A stretch of 10,644 bases of DNA. Origin: Pirellulales bacterium. Its GTDB lineage: Bacteria > Planctomycetota > Planctomycetia > Pirellulales > JALHLM01. The position numbers and the translations under genes were made by a program. The DNA is taken from contig JALHLM010000181.1 in the NCBI GenBank assembly GCA_022844585.1, forward strand, positions 1-10,644, written 5' to 3'. Shown in pieces: positions 1 through 7,326 of the stretch; the stretch's first letter is position 1, and every line of letters begins with the position of its first letter. The notes under the pieces were generated by a model. The model was not told where the DNA came from. It did no database searches and saw only the letters and a program-made list of their open reading frames with translations.

Positions 1-123
1 CCCGCGCAACTTCTGAAAGCGCACCCAGATATCGGTCTGGATGTACTCGACCAGGTGGCCAATATGAATATGGCCATTGGCGTAAGGGAGCGCGGCGGTA
101 ACCAAAATACGGCGAGGCTTCAT
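1..123 (-). CDS. metG: Methionyl-tRNA synthetase, N-terminal fragment (partial)
   Basis: Cytoplasmic enzyme that charges tRNA-Met with methionine using ATP. The reverse strand from the ATG at 123-121 reads in frame to the window edge, giving 41 residues that begin MKPRRILVTAALPYANG. The class I synthetase HIGH motif follows at residues 20-23 (within GHIHIGHL). The next residues (EYIQTDIWVRFQ) match the well-known MetG N-terminus. The rest of the gene, including the KMSKS loop and anticodon-binding domain, lies outside the window. There is no convincing Shine-Dalgarno sequence just upstream. The start is supported because the family's conserved N-terminus begins only a few residues after this Met. 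The gene is divergent from the secretin-domain gene at 636. What is seen is the motif; the identity rests on strong family resemblance. Confidence 0.95.
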   Translation of the reverse strand, partial: MKPRRILVTAALPYANGHIHIGHLVEYIQTDIWVRFQKLRG

Positions 124-211
124 GCGGGCCTATCGAGTCGGTGGCGGAGCCGGTCAATGCAGTGCGGCATTCTACCGGCCGGGCCGAAAATACGGGAGAC
201 GGCGGTTTGTA

Positions 212-240
212 ACTATAGCACGGGATTTGCCGGGTATTTC
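212..240 (-). promoter_or_regulatory. Candidate extended -10 promoter for metG
   Basis: On the minus strand the sequence TGC-TATAGT (220-212) fits an extended -10 element, with 5 of 6 matches to TATAAT plus the TGn extension. The hexamer 17 bp upstream, GAAATA (240-235), is a poor -35, as is common for extended -10 promoters. The -10 lies about 90 bp upstream of the metG start. The -35 region coincides with the outer edge of the inverted-repeat element at 237. Based on sequence match only. Confidence 0.35.
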
Positions 241-536
241 ACCACGGAGAGCACGGAGGACACGGAGAGGGGAGATTTCTTTTTTTGAACCGCAGAGGCG
301 CTGAGGCGCGGAGGAGATAGGAGAGAGGAGAATGGGGAGTGGGGAAGGATGGAGTTGATTGCAATCGACGCTTTCGCCGAAGACCAAACACCAAAAGTAC
401 TCCAGGCGAAGTTGCAAATGTCAATCTACAATCTCCGCCCTCTCGCCCTCTACTCACTCCTCCCACCTCTGCGTCTCAGCGCCTCCGCGGTTCAAAATGG
501 CTCCCCTCTCCGTGTCTCCGTGACTCTGTGGTGAAA
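237..536. repeat. ~300-bp imperfect inverted-repeat element (MITE-like)
   Basis: The left arm (237-315) and right arm (about 460-536) are imperfect reverse complements of one another. Each arm has two modules. The outer one begins TTTCACCAC and continues with CACGGAG-type repeats ending in CACGGAGAGGGGAG. The inner one begins TTTGAACCGC and continues GGCGCTGAG to a GGAGG end. Purine-rich sequence next to the left arm (316-355) faces pyrimidine-rich sequence next to the right arm (430-460), so pairing may extend further inwards. The centre (about 356-420) includes the perfect palindrome GATTGCAATC (357-366). No transposase or convincing ORF is inside. It fills most of the gap between the divergent metG and secretin genes. 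I recall similar CAC(A/G)GAG-rich blocks scattered in planctomycete genomes, but could not check this here. Confidence 0.75.
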
Positions 537-555
537 AATGGGACTCGCGTCGCCG

Positions 556-584
556 TTGACCGGTTCGCCTGGATTTGCTATTTC
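556..584 (+). promoter_or_regulatory. Candidate sigma-70 promoter for the secretin-domain gene
   Basis: TTGACC (556-561) matches the -35 consensus at 5 of 6 positions. A 17-bp spacer follows, then TATTTC (579-584), a weak -10 that is preceded by TGC and so reads as an extended -10. It lies about 50 bp upstream of the chosen ATG at 636 and 20 bp beyond the end of the inverted-repeat element. Sequence match only. Confidence 0.4.
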
Positions 585-635
585 CCCGCGCTGACGGCCC
601 CGGTTCTCTCTTTTTTTGTTGCACGGAGGCAGGCC

Positions 636-2309
636 ATGCGGAAGGCGTTCGCACTGCGGCTATGTGTAGCGGCGTTAATGGTATTCCAGAGTTTCCCGCT
701 CCGCGCGGAGGAGCCGGACGCCGCGCGTCGTGCGGAATTGCAGCAGCGCCTCGACGCCAAGCTGGCCGAGTTGGAGGCCGTGCAGCGCGAGGTGCAGCAA
801 CTCCAACTGGAGCTGAACCTGCGGCCGCAGTTGATGGTTCACGTGAAGATGTTCGAGGTGAGCCTGACGAAGATGGAGCAACTGGGCATCCGCTGGGAAG
901 ACTTTCTAGTCGCGTCCAAGCCGGAACAGTCGCCGGGCGCGGAGACGTTCGGCGTCGTCGACCGAAAGGCTCTCGATGTCCTGTTTGCCAAGAACCTTGC
1001 CCGCGTAGAGGCTGATCCCACGCTCGTCACGGTCGTGGGACGTCCCGCCAAATTCCATGAAGGGGGCGAGGCCCCGGTCGGGAAGACCCCCGACGGCCAA
1101 CTGAAATATGAACCCTTCGGCACGCAAGTCGAACTGCTGGGCACGCTGATCGGTAAGGATCGCATCCAACTGGAATTGACCGCCGAGCACTCGGAAATCG
1201 ACCAGGCTCGGCCGATCGAAATCGACGGCAAGAAGTATCCAGGGCGGCGCGTCTCGAAGATTCAAACATCGTCGGTGCTGAAATCCGGCGAGTCCATGTT
1301 GCTGCCGGGACGCACGGAAGAACGCACGGAGGCGACCCTCTACACCGGCGGCCGCACGGTAACGCGGATCAACAAGATTCAATCGATGATGCTGGTGACC
1401 GTGGAGTTGATGGATGCGCCGTTGCAGGGCTTTTCGACCGTCAACTTACAGGGGCAACAGCCGCCGCAACCTGCGGGAACCGGCTACGCTTCGGGCGGCG
1501 TGCAAACGAAACTGGTTGCGCCGCAGCCGGTGCAGGAAATCGTCGAGGTCAACGTGCAGATGATGGAGCTGTCGCTCACAATGTTGCGCAATCTTGGCCA
1601 CGATGTGGACGGCTCCCAGTATTGGATCAAGGCGTTTGGGCTGGAGGAACTTCATGCCGCGAACCCGGTGGTCGATGACTATGCGGACGTCGTGTTGATC
1701 CCGCCGTCGGAAGAACATGGGTTGACGATCGAAAAACACATCGGTCCGCTCCTGGAGAGCGGAGCGATCAAGATCGTGGGGCAACCCCGCGCGATTACGA
1801 ACAGCGGTGAAGCGATTCTGATGGAGCTATCATCCCCCGGCACGCATCGCGAAGTGCGCGCCGTTCCGGTGGCCGTAGTCGCAAGAGATCCGAGTGCAAT
1901 CGAAAAGTCCAAGTCAGCCAACGAATCGGCCGTCCAACCGGTCGCACCCGTGAGTCCTTGGGGATATCGACTGGAGATGACGCCGAAGTCGCTCGATGCC
2001 AAAGATCGCGGGATGGAACTCGAACTGAAATTCTCGCTTTGCGAGCCGTTGCCGGGGTCGAGCGCCAAGAACCTCGAAGACAAGACACCCGTCGTGGTCT
2101 CAACAACCGAGCGTGAGCTGAATGTCTCGAATGGAAGCGTGATCTTTCCTGGGCCGAAGTTTCGGCGCAGCCATCTTGAGATCGAAGGCAATCGCAAACG
2201 AGAATGGCTCGAAGAGATCGTTCCCGTATACATTGTGGTTGCGGGCCGGAAGTTACTTCCGGCGGCACCTCCGTCAGCCACGGCCTCCGAAGGCACGACG
2301 CGCAAGTAG
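636..2309 (+). CDS. Exported protein with two tandem secretin-like modules
   Basis: Predicted 557-residue exported protein. The ATG at 636 was chosen because GGAGG (625-629) lies 6 bp upstream and a clean signal peptide follows (positively charged MRK, hydrophobic 5-20, likely cleavage after A24 in PLRA|EE). The frame is open further upstream, but only through the repeat element. Residues 29-60 form a probable coiled coil. Module 1 (about 67-262) resembles the secretin domain of GspD/PilQ/CpaC: VHVKMFEVSLTKMEQLG (68-84), DPTLVTVVGRPAKFHEGGE (127-145), a YEPFGTQVEL strand, and SGESMLLPG (217-225). After a Pro/Gln/Gly-rich linker, module 2 (about 303-545) repeats the same order in weaker form: VNVQMMELSLTMLRNLG, IKIVGQPRAITNSGEA, WGYRLEMTPKSL, NVSNGSVIFPG. 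N0-N3 domains and other secretion genes were not seen nearby. The role is unknown: an outer-membrane multimer or a periplasmic scaffold are both possible. The secretin assignment is fairly sure for module 1 and inferred for module 2. Confidence 0.82.
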   Translation: MRKAFALRLCVAALMVFQSFPLRAEEPDAARRAELQQRLDAKLAELEAVQREVQQLQLELNLRPQLMVHVKMFEVSLTKMEQLGIRWEDFLVASKPEQSPGAETFGVVDRKALDVLFAKNLARVEADPTLVTVVGRPAKFHEGGEAPVGKTPDGQLKYEPFGTQVELLGTLIGKDRIQLELTAEHSEIDQARPIEIDGKKYPGRRVSKIQTSSVLKSGESMLLPGRTEERTEATLYTGGRTVTRINKIQSMMLVTVELMDAPLQGFSTVNLQGQQPPQPAGTGYASGGVQTKLVAPQPVQEIVEVNVQMMELSLTMLRNLGHDVDGSQYWIKAFGLEELHAANPVVDDYADVVLIPPSEEHGLTIEKHIGPLLESGAIKIVGQPRAITNSGEAILMELSSPGTHREVRAVPVAVVARDPSAIEKSKSANESAVQPVAPVSPWGYRLEMTPKSLDAKDRGMELELKFSLCEPLPGSSAKNLEDKTPVVVSTTERELNVSNGSVIFPGPKFRRSHLEIEGNRKREWLEEIVPVYIVVAGRKLLPAAPPSATASEGTTRK

Positions 2310-2340
2310 ACGCGGAGCGCGGCAAAAAACGTCTTCTTTA

Positions 2341-2426
2341 GAGCCGGGAACGTCAGTGACCGGAGCGCGCCCAAGAAACGCGCCGTCTCCGGCGCCCTCC
2401 GGTCACTGACGTTCCCGGCTCTTTTT
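2341..2426 (+). terminator. Rho-independent terminator-like hairpin, 25-bp perfect stem
   Basis: The arm 2341-2365 (GAGCCGGGAACGTCAGTGAC then CGGAG) is a perfect reverse complement of 2397-2421 and is followed directly by TTTTT (2422-2426). The 31-base loop is GC-rich and has further short self-complementarity (GGCGCC, GCGCG). It lies 31 bp after the stop of the secretin-domain gene, so it should end that transcript and insulate the downstream operon. The stem is longer and the loop larger than in a typical intrinsic terminator, so it may also be a copy of a dispersed palindromic repeat. Confidence 0.75.
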
Positions 2427-2539
2427 GTATTCTGGCCACCGGCCGGCTGCCGTAGCCAGTTTTGCCCAACTGGATTAAACTACCTCGATTGCCTGGCCCG
2501 CTGGGGAGGTGGGTTTCGTTCCGGGTCTTGGAGGCCCTC

Positions 2540-3766
2540 ATGGCCGAGCGGTCCTTCCGGTTGCTGCATGCTGGCGATTTCCATCTCGAACAACCGGCCC
2601 ACGGGCTGACCGACGCGCCCGATCACCTGCGGTCGTTGCTCCTGGAGCTGCCGTATCGGGCGGCCGAGCGGGTGTTCGATCTCGCCATTTCTGAGCGGGT
2701 CGATTTCGTCGTCCTGGCCGGCGATCTCCTGGACGCTTCGTTGGCCGGACCGCATGGGCCGAAGTTCCTGTGCGAGCAGTTCGAGCGACTCGCTTTGAGA
2801 GGCGTGTCCGTGTACTGGTCGTCCAGTGGGCTCGACGCCGCGGAGCGTTGGCCGCACGGCTGCCGGCTGCCGGACAATGTCCATCGACTGGTCCGCAATC
2901 GCCAGGAAGCCTGCGTCTTCGAGAACGACGGGCAACCCATGGCGTGGATCACCATCCCGCCGCACGAGACGTTCGAGCGGCCCCGACTGCGCGGCATCCC
3001 GCTGGAGCGCGAGGAACTGCGGCACATCGTGGTCGCGCACGGCGAGTACGTGCCGTTCGACTTGGATGAAAAAGTCGACTACTGGGCGCTCGGCGGCAAG
3101 CATCAGCGCGAAACGGTCCGCGATTCCGACAGCGTCGCCCATTACGCGGGCACGACGCAGGGTCGATCCTTCGCCGAGCCGGGCGTGCATGGTTGCACGT
3201 TGGTGCAAATCACGTCGTTCGCGCCGCCGCGATTGAGTTTTCTGCCGACTTCAGCGCTAGTCTGGCACGACCTGACGTTGGAAGTGGACGAAACCACGAC
3301 ACGCGAAAGATTGGAACGCTTGCTCCGCGAACGGACCGCGGCGCTGGCCGTCGCGCAGCCGGAGCGCGATCAATTCATCCGCTGGACGGTACATGGCAGC
3401 GGCCCGCTCTTGCGGCGACTACGGCATGGCACGCTGGCCGCCGATCTGGTCGGCACTTTACGCGAGCAATTCGGCCGCACGCGCCCGGCGGTTTGGACAG
3501 AATCGCTGCGCGTTCGCGCGGCGGATGTGATCGGCACGACGAGCGAGGAGGACACGCTGCTCGGCGCGTATCTGCGCGAGTTGCGAACCTACCGCTTCGA
3601 CACGGAACAGCCGCTTGATCTGCGAGAATACCTGCCGGAGGGCCGCACGCCGGACGCCTTAGGCGACGCGGCCTGGCATGACAGCGATCAGCCGCGCACG
3701 GCGTTGCTCGAGGAAGCCGCCGCGTTGGGCATCGATTTGCTCAGCGAACCGGAGGACTTGCCATGA
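2540..3766 (+). CDS. Mre11/SbcD/YhaO-like metallophosphoesterase with degenerate active site
   Basis: A 408-residue protein, likely the nuclease-like partner of the ATPase encoded next. The ATG at 2540 has GGAGG (2530-2534) 5 bp upstream; an in-frame TTG at 2462 is less likely. Family motifs in order: HAGDFH (D13, H15), LAGDLLD (D62), VVAHGEY (H167), ALGGKH (H188), then AGTTQGRSF (about 205-213) and a HGCTLV strand, as in YhaO/SbcD proteins. The C-terminal ~170 residues would be the capping and partner-binding region. Two motifs are broken: the GNHD segment reads SGLD (96-99) and GHxH reads GGKH (185-188). By homology to archaeal Mre11 this keeps the ligands of metal 1 (D13, H15, D62, H188) but loses the Asn and first His of metal 2 and the catalytic His. 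It may be catalytically altered or inactive, or this may be normal in its subfamily. Its stop codon overlaps the next start (ATGA, 3763-3766), which implies translational coupling and a 1:1 partner. Confidence 0.85.
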   Translation: MAERSFRLLHAGDFHLEQPAHGLTDAPDHLRSLLLELPYRAAERVFDLAISERVDFVVLAGDLLDASLAGPHGPKFLCEQFERLALRGVSVYWSSSGLDAAERWPHGCRLPDNVHRLVRNRQEACVFENDGQPMAWITIPPHETFERPRLRGIPLEREELRHIVVAHGEYVPFDLDEKVDYWALGGKHQRETVRDSDSVAHYAGTTQGRSFAEPGVHGCTLVQITSFAPPRLSFLPTSALVWHDLTLEVDETTTRERLERLLRERTAALAVAQPERDQFIRWTVHGSGPLLRRLRHGTLAADLVGTLREQFGRTRPAVWTESLRVRAADVIGTTSEEDTLLGAYLRELRTYRFDTEQPLDLREYLPEGRTPDALGDAAWHDSDQPRTALLEEAAALGIDLLSEPEDLP

Positions 3767-6700
3767 AAATCCAAGAACTGGCGGTCTCCGGCTTTGGCGT
3801 CTGGCGCGATTTGAAACTCTCGGGCTTGAGCGACGGCCTGAACGTCTTCTACGGCGCCAACGAGTCCGGCAAGACGACGCTGATGCAGTTTGTCCGCGCG
3901 ATGTTCTACGGCTTTTCGCCGGCGCGGCGCAAGCGCTACTTCCCGCCCGTGCATGGCGGGTTGCCCGGCGGCGCGTTGCGGTTGCAGAACTCTCAGCCCT
4001 GGACGCTCGATCGCCACGACTACGACGCCGAACTCGCGCCGCTCGGCAAATGGACGCTCGTCGACGAACACGGCCTGCCCGCCGAGGAGACGCGGCTGCG
4101 CGAACTCTTGGGCGGCGTCGACGAAGCCACGTACGTCAACATTTTCGCCGTCGGCCTGCATGAATTGGAAGAACTGCGTTCGCTGAGCGACACTGACGCC
4201 GCGGATTTGCTTTACAAGCTCAGTACTGGGCTCGACCGCGTGTCGCTCGTGGAAGTCATGCGCGAGTTGGGCGTCTCGCGCAACCGGCTGCTGGCGTCCG
4301 ACGGCCGCGTCTCCCAGATCACGCAACTCGAAGGACAACGCGCGCGGATCAGCGGCGAAATCGACGAGCTCCGCGCGGCCGTGGACCGCTACGCGGAGTT
4401 GTCCGGCGATCAGCACGATTTCGATACTTCGGTGCAGCGACTGCAAGACGACGTCCGGCACTTCGAACGCGAAGCGCGACTACTCGAAGCCGCGGTGAAC
4501 TTGCGCGAGAAATGGGTCGAGCGCCGCCGCTTTGCCAGGCAACTCGGCGAGTTAGGCGAGATCCCCAACTTCCGACCGCAGGTGTTGGAAGAGTTAGATC
4601 AGATCAACACCCGGATCGCGCGGCGGCGCGAGCGGCTGGCGAAGTGGAAATCGCGCCGCCGACGCGCGCGGCGACTGGCCAAGGGACTGCAAGTCAACGA
4701 GGCTTTGGAACGTCAGGCGCCACGCATTGCGGCGGCGGCGGAACAGCTGGCGTGGATCGGAGATCTGGAAAAGCAAGTTGCAACGCTGCGTGAGGAAGTC
4801 GCCCAACTGGCAAAACAGGCCGCAGTTGCCGCGGCGGCGCCGAAGCCGAAACCGGTGGTCGCGCAGCACAGCTACAAGACGCCGCCACAAGAGGCGATCG
4901 CGCAGTTGAAGCCACTGTCGATCGCGCTGCGCAAGGCCAAAGAGAGCCTGAAAGTGGCGCACGAGCAACATCGCGCCGCGGAGGCCGCGGCACAAAAGCT
5001 GGCCGCCATGCCGAAGCCATTGCCGATGCCGGTGATGCGCCCTTCGGCGAGCTCCATCGAAGCGGCCGGCGCGTTGGTGACGACGCTACGCAAGCGGATG
5101 CAACTAGAAGAGAAGCTGGAAAAGCTTTCGCTGCAGGAAGCAGAGATCGCCGACCAAGGGCGGCTGCATCTGGAGCATCGCGTGCTCTCCAGCAACATGA
5201 TGATGGTACTGGCGGTGCCGTTTGTCGGCGGTTCCACGGCCGCGTTTGGCAGTCTATTCCTGGGCGACGACCTGTTCGGCGGGCATTGGATTGGCGCTTC
5301 GCTCTTTGGCGGCATCTGCGTGTTCGGCGCCGTCGCGGCCAAGAGCTTGATGGAACGCAGCGCAGCCGTCCGCTACGAAGAAGCCCGCGAGCAATTGGAG
5401 CAGGTCGAGAATCAAGCCTCGCGCCTGCGCACGGAGCGCGATCGCCTCGACGCGGAACTACCTGCTGGCGGCGGACCTTTGGCAGTGAGGCTCCGCACGG
5501 CGCAGGATGAGTTGGCCAAGCTACAAGGCGTGGTTACGGCGATCGAAAAACCTCACGCCGTACAGGGAGACGCCACGGTCTCGCGGGAATTGCTGGACGA
5601 AGCCATCGAAGCGTATCGCCGCGCCCGTAAGCGCTGGCGGGAAAAAGTCGCGCAACTCGATTTGCCGGCGAATATTCAACTCCGCACCTTGCGAGAGCAA
5701 GCCGAAGCGGAATCGAAGATTGTGCGCGAGGTCGTCCCCGAAACGCCGGATGTCTCGCGCCCGCTCGAATTGAAGCGCACGGAACTACAACAGCGGCAGC
5801 GCGAGCTGGAATCGATCGAAGAACGCCTCCGGCAACTCGTCGCGGAAACGGGCTTCGAAGCGGTCGGCGTGCGGCCTGCCGATCAAATCCGACAGCTCCG
5901 CGCGGAACTTTCCAGGCAGGACGACCTGCGCGTGCGCCGCGATCGCCTCATCGCTCGGCGGCGCAAGTTTGGCGTGCGATTTACCAAGGAACGACGGCGC
6001 TTGCGTCGTTCGCTCCATGCACGACGACGCTTGCTCCGCACCACCGGCGTTCTCCGAGAAGATGAACTGCGGCAATTGGTCGCCACGCATTCCCGTTCTT
6101 CGGCGCTGCGCCGGGATGCGGAAGCACTTGAACGGGAAGTGCTGGCGGCCATCGGCGGCGTCTGCACGTTGCCCGAAATCTCCGAATGGCTCGACGCGGA
6201 ACCGGAAATCGATCTGGAAGCCCGCTGGGACGCCACGACGGCGAAGCTCCAGGAGGCCGAGCGGCAGTTGCGTGACTTGTACGAACGGCGCGGCCGGCGG
6301 GGCGAGCAGATTTCCTCGCTGCTGGCGGATCGACGCTTGCCCGCCAAGGTGTTCGAACTGGGGCTCGTCGAAGAACAACTGCGTCAGGCCATCGACCGGT
6401 GGCGCGTCGTCGCCCTGACCGGCAAAACGCTGGAGCAAGTGCGGCGCATCTTCGAGCGCGATCATCAGCCGATCGTGTTACGCGAGGCGTCGCAACATTT
6501 GGTGCGCCTCACGCGCGGCCGTTATACGCGCATTTGGGCGCCGCTGGATCGGCCGATTCTGCGAATCGACAATGCCGATGGCGAGACGATCGACGTGGAA
6601 CAACTTAGTCGCGGCACCCGCGAGCAGATTTTCCTCGCCTTGCGGCTGGCGTTGGTCGCGGCCTACGCGCGGCGCGGCGTGCGATTGCCGATGGTGCTCG

Positions 6701-7326
6701 ACGACGTGCTGGTGAATTTCGACCAGGACCGCGCCGCGGCCGCCGCCGAGGTGCTGCGTGACTTCGCCGCCGAGGGGCACCAACTGCTCGTCTTCACCTG
6801 CCACGAGCACATTTTCAAGCTGTTCAAGGCACTTAAGGTCGCCACGCAAGTCCTGCCCGATCATGTGGCCGCCGTCGTGGAACTGCCGGTGATCGAAGCG
6901 CCGCTTCCGCCCAAGCGCGTCCCACGACCTCGCGCGCCACGGAAGCCAAAGGAGGTCGTTGCGCCGCCGGAACCGAAGCCGTTCCCGACGCTGACGATCG
7001 TCGAACGCCCGGAACCAGCCCCGCCGCCGCCAACAGTTGTCGAGGAAGTGCTCCCGGAGATCGACTACTCAGCATTGCTGCAAGTGGTCGAGGCCGTCAT
7101 CGAACCTGCGCCGCCCATCGAGGAGTTGTCGACAACGGTGTTACCGATCGTGGAAGCGCTGCCCGCGCCGATCGAGATTTCGCTGCCACCCAGCGAACCG
7201 CTCCCGCCGCGTCCCCGGCGCGTGCGCTATTTCAAGGACGATCGGCATCGCTTCACGTGGGAAGACCCGGTCGATCTGAAGCCAACCGGCGACTACTTCC
7301 TCGATGACGACGGCGACGAGGCGTAG
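3763..7326 (+). CDS. Rad50/SbcC/YhaN-like SMC-type ATPase with central transmembrane hairpin
   Basis: A 1187-residue ATPase expected to pair with the preceding Mre11-like protein in DNA processing or repair. The ATG overlaps the upstream stop, and GGAGG (3751-3755) lies 7 bp before it. The N-terminal ATPase half has the Walker A motif GANESGKT (31-38) and an MFYGFSPARRKRYFPP segment. Long charged heptad-like coiled coils follow (about 180-470 and 530-800). Between them, residues 479-500 and 508-526 are two hydrophobic segments rich in Gly, Ala and Phe, probably a transmembrane hairpin. No CxxC zinc hook is present. The C-terminal half carries the ABC signature LSRGTREQ (948-955), the Walker B LPMVLDD (975-981) and a switch His in FTCHEH (H1014). 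All ATPase motifs are intact. From about 1040 to the end is a Pro/Glu/Val-rich tail with an acidic C-terminus (DYFLDDDGDEA). This best fits the YhaN-type AAA family. The last 34 bp overlap the convergent gene. Confidence 0.88.
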   Translation: MKIQELAVSGFGVWRDLKLSGLSDGLNVFYGANESGKTTLMQFVRAMFYGFSPARRKRYFPPVHGGLPGGALRLQNSQPWTLDRHDYDAELAPLGKWTLVDEHGLPAEETRLRELLGGVDEATYVNIFAVGLHELEELRSLSDTDAADLLYKLSTGLDRVSLVEVMRELGVSRNRLLASDGRVSQITQLEGQRARISGEIDELRAAVDRYAELSGDQHDFDTSVQRLQDDVRHFEREARLLEAAVNLREKWVERRRFARQLGELGEIPNFRPQVLEELDQINTRIARRRERLAKWKSRRRRARRLAKGLQVNEALERQAPRIAAAAEQLAWIGDLEKQVATLREEVAQLAKQAAVAAAAPKPKPVVAQHSYKTPPQEAIAQLKPLSIALRKAKESLKVAHEQHRAAEAAAQKLAAMPKPLPMPVMRPSASSIEAAGALVTTLRKRMQLEEKLEKLSLQEAEIADQGRLHLEHRVLSSNMMMVLAVPFVGGSTAAFGSLFLGDDLFGGHWIGASLFGGICVFGAVAAKSLMERSAAVRYEEAREQLEQVENQASRLRTERDRLDAELPAGGGPLAVRLRTAQDELAKLQGVVTAIEKPHAVQGDATVSRELLDEAIEAYRRARKRWREKVAQLDLPANIQLRTLREQAEAESKIVREVVPETPDVSRPLELKRTELQQRQRELESIEERLRQLVAETGFEAVGVRPADQIRQLRAELSRQDDLRVRRDRLIARRRKFGVRFTKERRRLRRSLHARRRLLRTTGVLREDELRQLVATHSRSSALRRDAEALEREVLAAIGGVCTLPEISEWLDAEPEIDLEARWDATTAKLQEAERQLRDLYERRGRRGEQISSLLADRRLPAKVFELGLVEEQLRQAIDRWRVVALTGKTLEQVRRIFERDHQPIVLREASQHLVRLTRGRYTRIWAPLDRPILRIDNADGETIDVEQLSRGTREQIFLALRLALVAAYARRGVRLPMVLDDVLVNFDQDRAAAAAEVLRDFAAEGHQLLVFTCHEHIFKLFKALKVATQVLPDHVAAVVELPVIEAPLPPKRVPRPRAPRKPKEVVAPPEPKPFPTLTIVERPEPAPPPPTVVEEVLPEIDYSALLQVVEAVIEPAPPIEELSTTVLPIVEALPAPIEISLPPSEPLPPRPRRVRYFKDDRHRFTWEDPVDLKPTGDYFLDDDGDEA

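Noticed and set aside
237..536. CRISPR array from repeated CACGGAG units
   Set aside because: Repeats are short, degenerate and uneven, with no unique spacers of constant length. The overall symmetry is inverted, not direct.
339..635. Upstream 99-codon in-frame extension of the secretin-domain gene
   Set aside because: It runs through the inverted-repeat element, and a good Shine-Dalgarno sequence plus signal peptide mark the ATG at 636.
1679..2374. Minus-strand open frame of 231 codons opposite the secretin gene
   Set aside because: The translation has no domain and an atypical Ser/Arg-rich composition. It lies opposite a well-supported gene.
2456..2481. CCAGTT/AACTGG short stem and TAAACT as a promoter for the nuclease gene
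   Set aside because: The stem is only 6 bp and no acceptable -35 lies at the right distance.
3688..4461. Minus-strand open frame of 257 codons opposite the ATPase gene 5' end
   Set aside because: It overlaps the Walker A coding region of a clear gene, so it is an antisense shadow of high GC content.
4700..6400. Zinc hook (CxxC) in the ATPase coiled coil
   Set aside because: No CxxC is present. The few cysteines are isolated, and one lies inside a transmembrane segment.
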